Assembly (NCBI GenBank): GCA_046261635.1
Contig: JBHEOL010000220.1
Coordinates: 1-15,775, forward strand
DNA: 15,775 bases
Reading direction: 5' to 3'
Origin: JBHEPS01 sp046261635
GTDB taxonomy: Bacteria > Acidobacteriota > Thermoanaerobaculia > Gp7-AA8
Under the pieces are notes generated by a model. That model was not told the DNA's origin and made no database searches. It worked only from the letters and a program-made list of their open reading frames with translations. A program made the translations under genes and the position numbers. This document shows, piece by piece, positions 1 to 4,641 of this stretch. The first letter of the stretch is position 1. Each line of letters begins with the position of its first letter.

Positions 1-1
1 C

Positions 2-433
<432 letters not shown>

Positions 434-437
434 GAAA

Positions 438-591
438 AGGGGCCAGGGACTAGGGGCCAGGGGCCAGGAGCCAGGAAGAGCAACGGCAACGGCCAGTGTT
501 TGTTGTTGTCCTGATTCCTGGTTCCGAGGCCCTGATCCCTGAATCCCTGACTCTCCTGGCCCCTGGTCCCTGGCCCCTGGCCCCTGCTTTT
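438..591. repeat. Heptad-repeat inverted pair between infC and rpmI
   Basis: This repeat fills most of the 216-bp infC-rpmI spacer. The left arm is a run of 7-nt units from 439: ggggcca, gggacta, ggggcca, ggggcca, ggagcca, ggaagag. The right side, about 512-591, is built of the complementary unit (tgattcc, tggttcc, tgatccc, then tggcccc, tggtccc, tggcccc, tggcccc), with two units of 8 and 9 nt. Bases 438-470 pair with 553-585, a 33-bp inverted repeat with three mismatches around an 82-nt core. As RNA this would be a very stable hairpin between the IF-3 and L35 cistrons. A run of only four T follows, so I do not call it a terminator. No coding potential is seen in the spacer. Confidence 0.85.
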
Positions 592-649
592 CGGGAATTC
601 ACCTTCCGGTCGAGTGGTTCGGAAGCAGGCTGTTGAGGAAAACTACGTC

Positions 650-847
650 ATGCCAAAAATGAAAACGCACAGAGGCGCCGCGAAACGGTTCAAGAAGACG
701 GGAACCGGAAAGCTCCGTCGGGGGAGCGCGTTCCATTCGCACATCCTGACGAAGAAGTCGCCCGGCCGTAAGTCTCGCCTGGCTGGAACCACCGAGGTTT
801 CCAAGTCGAACGAGAAGACGGTCGGACGGATGATCCCGTACGTCTGA
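650..847 (+). CDS. rpmI: Large ribosomal subunit protein bL35
   Basis: This is the small basic bL35 protein of the 50S subunit. Its 65 residues match the usual family length, and it opens with the signature MPKMKTHRGAAKRFKKTGTGK. A longer reading from ATG 614 adds twelve residues that do not belong to the family. ATG 650 is chosen because the conserved MPKMKTH begins there and a GAGGA lies at 635-639. The gene sits between infC and rplT, the canonical position. The upstream spacer forms a long heptad-repeat hairpin and the downstream 112-nt spacer is also structured, so its expression could be tuned post-transcriptionally, as the L35/L20 pair is in E. coli and Bacillus. That last point is inference. 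Confidence 0.97.
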   Translation: MPKMKTHRGAAKRFKKTGTGKLRRGSAFHSHILTKKSPGRKSRLAGTTEVSKSNEKTVGRMIPYV

Positions 848-848
848 T

Positions 849-955
849 CCGGTCATGACCGGGCGGGCCGAGAGCCTGCCCATCCGCACGAGCGAGCCCG
901 GGTGGCAATCACTTGCCTCCTGACCCGGCCGCTTCGAAGGAACGCAACGAGGAGG
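849..955 (+). promoter_or_regulatory. Structured rpmI-rplT spacer with possible rplT SD switch
   Basis: Three elements can be read by eye. First, a perfect 14-bp palindrome ccggtcatgaccgg at 849-862. Second, a hairpin with gggcgggc (861-868) facing gcctgccc (874-881), which includes one G-U pair. Third, a hairpin with ccgggt/acccgg (898-903/923-928) enclosing ggcaa/ttgcc (904-908/913-917) and a 5-nt bulge. The bulge side contains cctcct (916-921), which is exactly complementary to the rplT Shine-Dalgarno aggagg (950-955). Pairing with the SD would break the third hairpin, so the two states exclude each other. Regulation by L20 protein is known for this operon in other bacteria; that it uses this element is inference. 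Confidence 0.4.
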
Positions 956-959
956 AACG

Positions 960-1340
960 ATGGCAAGAGTCAAACGGGGATTCAAGCGGAAAAACCGCCG
1001 CGGGAAAATCCTCAAGTTAGCCAAGGGCTACTACGGAATGAAGTCGCGATCCCACCGGATCGCGAAGCAGGCGGTCGAGAAGTCTCTGGTGTACGCCTAC
1101 ACGGGCCGCAAGGACCGAAAGGGGCAGTTCCGGAAACTCTGGATCTCGCGAATCAATGCCGCCGCGCGCCAGAACGGGATCAGCTACTCCCAGCTCATGC
1201 ATGGGCTGATGCTGGCCGGCTCCCCGCTCGACCGCAAGGTCCTGGCCGACATCGCCGTCCACGACGCCGCGGGTTTCACGGCGGTCGTCGAATCGGCGAA
1301 AACCGCACTGGACACCAAGCGCACCCAGGCCCAGGCCTGA
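960..1340 (+). CDS. rplT: Large ribosomal subunit protein bL20
   Basis: bL20 is an early-assembly 50S protein that binds 23S rRNA; in several bacteria it also represses its own operon. The 126-residue product has the basic extended N-terminus MARVKRGFKRKNRRGKILKL and the family stretches GYYGMKSRSHRIAKQAVEKS, YTGRKDRKGQFRKLWISRIN and LMHGLMLAGSPLDRKVLADI. It is slightly longer than the usual 117-120 residues because of a loose C-terminal tail (TKRTQAQA). ATG 960 has a strong SD (aggagg, 950-955) only four bases upstream, and that SD could be masked by cctcct in the spacer. A clean intrinsic terminator follows 22 bp after the stop, so this is probably the last gene of the infC-rpmI-rplT transcript. 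Confidence 0.98.
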   Translation: MARVKRGFKRKNRRGKILKLAKGYYGMKSRSHRIAKQAVEKSLVYAYTGRKDRKGQFRKLWISRINAAARQNGISYSQLMHGLMLAGSPLDRKVLADIAVHDAAGFTAVVESAKTALDTKRTQAQA

Positions 1341-1362
1341 GAGCGAATTTCAGCAACAGCGC

Positions 1363-1395
1363 AAAACGCGGACCCAAAAGGTCCGCGTTTTTTTT
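1363..1395 (+). terminator. Intrinsic terminator after rplT
   Basis: A perfect 12-bp stem, aaaacgcggacc (1363-1374) with ggtccgcgtttt (1380-1391), encloses a 5-nt loop caaaa and runs into eight consecutive T (1388-1395). This is the textbook Rho-independent form and the only such element I see in the window. It separates rplT from pheS, which therefore likely has its own promoter. Confidence 0.93.
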
Positions 1396-1417
1396 GAGGC
1401 GAGGGAAGGCGGGAACA

Positions 1418-1582
1418 AAGCCAGAAGCCAGAAGCCAGAAGAAAAGGCGAAGTTAGAAGGCAGAAGCCAGAAGAAAGGTCCAAGGCAAAGTCAGAGCTGC
1501 GAGATCGGGCGTTTCGGGTTTCCGGTTTTTCTTCTGGCTTCTGGCTTCTGGCTTCTGGCTTGGCTTTCTTCTGGTTTCTGGC
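1418..1582. repeat. Heptad-repeat inverted pair between rplT and pheS
   Basis: Three exact gccagaa units lie at 1420-1440, with two more (ggcagaa, gccagaa) at 1459-1472. On the far side, four exact ttctggc units occupy 1532-1559, followed by ttctggt and ttctggc at 1569-1582. Bases 1418-1445 and 1527-1554 form a perfect 28-bp inverted repeat around an 81-nt core. Read in phase as gaagcca, the unit differs from the ggggcca unit of the infC-rpmI spacer only in two purine positions. No reading frame of interest and no RNA gene is seen here. The right arm ends 22 bp before the pheS start, so it abuts or includes the pheS promoter region. Confidence 0.88.
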
Positions 1583-1589
1583 TTTTTGC

Positions 1590-1604
1590 TAAACTCCCGC
1601 TCCG
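1590..1604 (+). promoter_or_regulatory. Candidate -10 box for a near-leaderless pheS mRNA
   Basis: taaact (1590-1595) resembles TATAAT at four of six positions and ends nine bases before the pheS ATG. Transcription would then start about 0-3 bases ahead of the start codon. No Shine-Dalgarno is present in the pyrimidine-rich upstream stretch, which fits a leaderless or near-leaderless message. There is no good -35; that zone is heptad repeat. The call is weak by itself. Confidence 0.3.
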
Positions 1605-2627
1605 ATGATCGAGAAGATCCGACAGACCGAAACCGAGTTCCGTTCGGCCCTTGATGCCGCCACGACTGCCGCTGCCGTCGACGAGGTGAGGGTGCGGTTT
1701 TTCGGGCGGAAGGGGGGCGCCGTTCACGCGCTTTTCGGCGAGCTCAAGAGCGTCCCGCCCGAGAAGAAGAAAGAGGTCGGCGAGGAGCTGAACCGGATGC
1801 GCGATGCGCTCGAGGCCGAGCTCCGCGCGAAGCTCGAGGCGCTCAAGGCCGAGGAGAGCTCGAGGAAAGAGAAGCGCTCGACGATCGATGTCACTCTGCC
1901 GGCGCGGATGCCGCGTATCGGGCACCTTCATCCCACGACCATCGTCCGCCGGGAGATCGAAGAGATCTTCCGCGAGATGGGGTATTCGGTCGAGCCGGGG
2001 CCGGAGATCGAGAGCGACTGGTACAACTTCGGGGCGCTCAACTTCACCCCCGAGCATCCGGCCCGCGACACCCAGGACACCTTTTACGTGGGCGAGGACC
2101 TGCTTCTCCGGACCCATACCTCGAACGTCCAGATCCGCTTCATGGAGACGCATGAGCCTCCGATCAAGGTGCTCGCGCCGGGGCGCGTGTTCCGCCGCGA
2201 CGAGATCACGCTGCGCCGCTCGCCGATGTTCCATCAGATCGAAGGGCTGCTCGTCGACCGTGGCATTCACTTCGGCCATCTGAAGGGGACTCTCGAGCAT
2301 TTCCTGCGGCAGATTTTCTCGCCCGACACGAAAGTGCGGTTCCGCCCGAGCTACTTCCCGTTCACCGAGCCGTCGGCCGAGGTCGATATCCAGTGCTCGT
2401 TCTGCGAGGGGGAAGGGTGCGGGACCTGTTCGCAGACCGGATGGATGGAGATCCTCGGCTGCGGCATGGTCCACCCGCAGGTGCTGCGCAACTGCCGGAT
2501 CGACCCTGAGGAGTGGAGCGGCTTCGCCTTCGGGCTCGGGATCGACCGCGTCGCGATGCGGAAGTTCGGCATCCCGAACATCCGGGTCCTGTTCGAGAAT
2601 GACCTGAGGGTTTTGGGGCAGTTCTGA
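1605..2627 (+). CDS. pheS: Phenylalanine--tRNA ligase alpha subunit
   Basis: PheS is the catalytic class II subunit of the (alpha-beta)2 enzyme that charges tRNA-Phe. The 340 residues have the usual length and order: an N-terminal tRNA-contacting coiled-coil (about 1-95), a motif 1 region near 112-150, motif 2 with GRVFRRDE (193-200) and SPMFHQIEG (206-214), and motif 3 GFAFGLGIDRVAM (306-318), ending NDLRVLGQF. A four-Cys cluster C264-x2-C267-x4-C272-x2-C275 precedes TGWMEILGCGMVHP; such clusters occur in many bacterial PheS. In the motif 2 loop, R205 stands where T. thermophilus PheS has His212 by my ungapped alignment; the loop resembles some Bacteroidetes enzymes. The partner pheT, normally adjacent, is not downstream. 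No SD is seen before ATG 1605. Confidence 0.97.
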   Translation: MIEKIRQTETEFRSALDAATTAAAVDEVRVRFFGRKGGAVHALFGELKSVPPEKKKEVGEELNRMRDALEAELRAKLEALKAEESSRKEKRSTIDVTLPARMPRIGHLHPTTIVRREIEEIFREMGYSVEPGPEIESDWYNFGALNFTPEHPARDTQDTFYVGEDLLLRTHTSNVQIRFMETHEPPIKVLAPGRVFRRDEITLRRSPMFHQIEGLLVDRGIHFGHLKGTLEHFLRQIFSPDTKVRFRPSYFPFTEPSAEVDIQCSFCEGEGCGTCSQTGWMEILGCGMVHPQVLRNCRIDPEEWSGFAFGLGIDRVAMRKFGIPNIRVLFENDLRVLGQF

Positions 2628-2631
2628 GAGT

Positions 2632-2726
2632 GTGGCGGAGGATCTTTTCCTCCGCCTGGAGCCCCGAATCGGAGAAATGGCTCCTTGCCGGGGGGCGACG
2701 CGGCAGAGGAAAAGATCCTCTGCCAC
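2632..2726. repeat. Twin inverted hairpins (REP/BIME-like) in pheS-HU spacer
   Basis: Two 25-nt modules, 2632-2656 and 2702-2726, are inverted copies of each other with two differences. Each is also a perfect hairpin: ggcggagga/tcctccgcc with loop tcttt on the left, and ggcagagga/tcctctgcc with loop aaaga on the right. The two differences fall on partner positions of the same stem base pair (G-C in one copy, A-T in the other), so both stems remain perfect. The element starts four bases after the pheS stop and ends three bases before the HU stop. Between the modules, ggagcc/ggctcc (2658-2663/2679-2684) can form a smaller stem. There is no T-tract. It may act as a two-way terminator or an mRNA 3'-end stabiliser. 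Confidence 0.85.
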
Positions 2727-2729
2727 CGC

Positions 2730-2999
2730 CTACACCAGGTTGCGCAGCTCCTTGCCCGGTTTGAAGCGGATGGTGTTCCCGGGGGGGATGCGGACTTCGA
2801 CGCCGGTTTTGGGGTTGCGTCCGATTCCTTTTTTCCGCTGCTTGACCTGGAACACGCCGAAGCCTCGGAGCTCGATTCGCTGCCCTTCCGCGAGGGCATG
2901 GCGAAGAGCCTCGATCACGGTGTCCACCGCCTGGGCGGCCTTGACCCGCGAAATATCGGTGGCCTCCGCGACTTTGTTGACGATGTCAGCCTTGATCAT
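2730..2999 (-). CDS. hup: HU/IHF-family nucleoid DNA-binding protein
   Basis: Small dimeric HU-type proteins bend and compact DNA. The 89-residue product is HU length (IHF subunits are a little longer). It has the helical dimer half (MIKADIVNKVAEATDISRVK onward), the GFGVFQVKQRKKGIGRNPKTG segment leading into the beta-arm, IPPGNTIRFKPG with the DNA-intercalating proline region, and the end KELRNLV. A longer reading to 3092 adds 31 residues unlike the family. The start at 2999 is preceded by GGGAGGA and lies downstream of a strong promoter at 3025-3053, which the longer reading would overlap. In enterobacteria ihfA follows pheT; here an HU gene sits just beyond pheS but inverted, so the neighbourhood looks like a rearranged version of that order. 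Confidence 0.96.
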   Translation of the reverse strand: MIKADIVNKVAEATDISRVKAAQAVDTVIEALRHALAEGQRIELRGFGVFQVKQRKKGIGRNPKTGVEVRIPPGNTIRFKPGKELRNLV

Positions 3000-3024
3000 T
3001 TGCGTCCTCCCGAGGGATGGCGCG

Positions 3025-3053
3025 ATTATAGGGAACCGAGGCGCGACGGTCAA
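3025..3053 (-). promoter_or_regulatory. Sigma70-type promoter of the HU gene
   Basis: On the minus strand TTGACC (3053-3048) and TATAAT (3030-3025) are separated by exactly 17 bp, with a consensus -10 and a five-of-six -35. Transcription would start near 3018, giving a short leader of about 19 nt that contains the GGGAGGA SD. An inverted pair acggt/accgt (3046-3050/3058-3062) overlaps the -35 and could be an operator, though it is short. Confidence 0.85.
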
Positions 3054-3118
3054 ACTAAACCGTTGAAATGAATGAATTTCCGCCCCGATCACGCTCGGTG
3101 GAGGGCGGGGGAGAGAAG

Positions 3119-3493
3119 ATGAGCGACTCCGAGGGGAGGAACCGAGTCGATCTCTGGCTCAAACATGTCTGCCTTTTCCGTCACCGCTCGGAGGCGACCG
3201 ACGCCTGCCGTGGGGGGACGGTGAAGCTCAACGAGCGGCGGGTGAAGCCGTCCGCCGAGCTCCGCCCGAACGACGTCATCGAGGTGACCGAGCCCCATTA
3301 CCGGAAGTTCGTGGTTCTGGGGCTTCCCGACAAGCAGCTTTCCAGGGAAGCGGCCCGTGAGATGTACCGGGACGAATCGCCTCCCCCCCCGCCGCGGACC
3401 TTCATCCCTGAAGTGGCCGAACGTGAACGCGGCGCAGGAAGACCGACGAAACGGGAGCGACGCGAGCTGGAGAAGTGGAAAGACAGGGGCTAG
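3119..3493 (+). CDS. hslR: S4-domain RNA-binding protein, Hsp15-like
   Basis: The product probably binds ribosomal RNA or stalled 50S complexes, as E. coli Hsp15 does with the 50S-nascent-chain-tRNA complex. Its 124 residues begin with an S4 domain (about 8-57: RVDLWLKHVCLFRHRSEATD, then GGTVKLNERRVKPSAELRPNDVIEV). A YRKFVVLGL segment, a Pro run (88-92) and a basic tail AGRPTKRERRELEKW typical of Hsp15 follow. I prefer ATG 3119, just after a GGGGGAGAG purine run; an in-frame ATG at 3068 would add 17 residues of low conservation value and has no SD. The gene is divergent from HU and convergent with rodA. Its stop codon (3491-3493) lies inside a heptad repeat and overlaps a 9-bp hairpin. Exact subfamily (HslR or RqcP/YabO) is less certain than the S4 domain. 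Confidence 0.85.
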   Translation: MSDSEGRNRVDLWLKHVCLFRHRSEATDACRGGTVKLNERRVKPSAELRPNDVIEVTEPHYRKFVVLGLPDKQLSREAAREMYRDESPPPPPRTFIPEVAERERGAGRPTKRERRELEKWKDRG

Positions 3494-3512
3494 GGGCTAG
3501 GGACTAGCCCCT
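3486..3512. repeat. Short heptad repeat and hairpin between convergent genes
   Basis: Three units, ggggcta, ggggcta and gggacta, run from 3486 to 3506 and belong to the same 7-nt family as the longer spacer arrays. Bases 3492-3500 (aggggctag) pair perfectly with 3504-3512 (ctagcccct) around a 3-nt loop, giving a 9-bp hairpin between two convergent stop codons. There is no T-run on either side. A bidirectional termination or mRNA-end role is plausible but unproven. The first units encode the last residues and stop of the S4-domain gene. Confidence 0.65.
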
Positions 3513-3517
3513 CGCTC

Positions 3518-4636
3518 TTACGCATTCACATACTTGCGGAAATCGACATTCGCAATCAGGCCGACGGCCATCATGAACATCATCGTGGAGGAGCCGCCGA
3601 AGGAGATGAGCGGGAGGGGGATTCCGGTCGTGGGGAGCAGGCCGATCTGCATCGCCACGTTGATGATGATGTGGAAGATGAAGAACGATATGAGCGCGAT
3701 GGCCAGGAAGGTTCCGGACCGGTCGCGGGCTTGTTTCGCGATGACGAACGCCTGAAGGATCAGGAACAGGTAGAGCGCGAGCACGACGCAGACGCCTACG
3801 AACCCCCATTCCTCGCCGATGACGGCGAAAATGAAGTCGGTATGTCTGGCGGGGAGATACTCGAGTTTGGCCTGGGTTCCCTCCCTGAACCCCTTGCCGA
3901 ACAGCCCGCCCGAGCCGATGGCGATCTTCGCCTGCGTGACCTGATAGCCGGAGCCGAGGGGATCGCGCTCGGGGTTGAGAAAGATCATCACGCGCTCTTT
4001 CTGATACGGCTTGAGGAAGAAGAACCAGGCCGAGGGGAGAAGAAGGGCGAGGATCAGGATGGCGACGACCCAGTAGCGGAACTTGATCCCGCCGAAATAC
4101 ATCGCGGCTGCGATGAGGGGGAAGAAAGCCGCCGCGGTACCGAAATCGGGCTGGGTGATGATGAGGCCGACAGGGACCCCGATGATGATGGTGATCATCA
4201 TGAAGGACCGGCCCGTGAGGTAGGTCGAGTCGGTCGACTCGAAGTACTTGGCGAGCACGAGCGCGGTGAAGATTTTCATGAACTCGGACGGCTGGAACTG
4301 AAAGCCCCCTATGTGAATCCACGAAACGACGCCGGCAGTGACCCTTCCCCAGACCACCAGGTAAAGAAGCAGCAGGAGCCCGATCCCGTACAGAATCATC
4401 GAGGCATCGAGCAGGACGTGATAGTCGACCACGATGAACGCGATCATCAGGGCGATGCCGATGACGGCCCAGAGGATCTGGCGCTTCCAGAGCACGTCGG
4501 TGCTGAAGAAGGTCGCGCTGTAGACCGCGAGGCAGCCGATCGCGGCCAGGACGATGGCTGTCCCGATGAAATTCAGGTCCAGCCGCGAGAGCGTCCTCGA
4601 AGGGGCGGATCGTACGGATGCGGTGCGTGCGAGCAT
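3518..4636 (-). CDS. rodA: RodA, SEDS-family peptidoglycan glycosyltransferase
   Basis: RodA polymerises lipid II into glycan strands for lateral wall growth, working with PBP2. The 372-residue polytopic membrane protein shows the SEDS landmarks: GGFQFQPSEFMK (110-121), TQPDFGTA (161-168), NPERDPLGSGYQVTQAKIAI (221-240), GGLFGKG (243-249), ARHTDFIFAVIGEEWGF (263-279) and GLLPTTGIPLPLISFGGSS (332-350). D267 in HTDFIF corresponds to the catalytic Asp of RodA (D262 in E. coli). Hydrophobic segments are consistent with the usual ten. It follows mrdA with only five bases between them, the standard PBP2-RodA pair, and is the last gene of the elongasome operon. No strong SD is visible, so its translation is probably coupled to mrdA. 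Confidence 0.97.
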   Translation of the reverse strand: MLARTASVRSAPSRTLSRLDLNFIGTAIVLAAIGCLAVYSATFFSTDVLWKRQILWAVIGIALMIAFIVVDYHVLLDASMILYGIGLLLLLYLVVWGRVTAGVVSWIHIGGFQFQPSEFMKIFTALVLAKYFESTDSTYLTGRSFMMITIIIGVPVGLIITQPDFGTAAAFFPLIAAAMYFGGIKFRYWVVAILILALLLPSAWFFFLKPYQKERVMIFLNPERDPLGSGYQVTQAKIAIGSGGLFGKGFREGTQAKLEYLPARHTDFIFAVIGEEWGFVGVCVVLALYLFLILQAFVIAKQARDRSGTFLAIALISFFIFHIIINVAMQIGLLPTTGIPLPLISFGGSSTMMFMMAVGLIANVDFRKYVNA

Positions 4637-4641
4637 GGGTC

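Noticed and set aside
902..1456. 184-residue frame overlapping rplT
   Set aside because: Different frame over a certain ribosomal protein gene; runs on into the terminator and the repeat array.
1491..2726. 411-residue minus-strand frame opposite pheS
   Set aside because: Antisense of pheS; its end is translated heptad repeat (SQKPEESQARSQKPEAR), with no family features.
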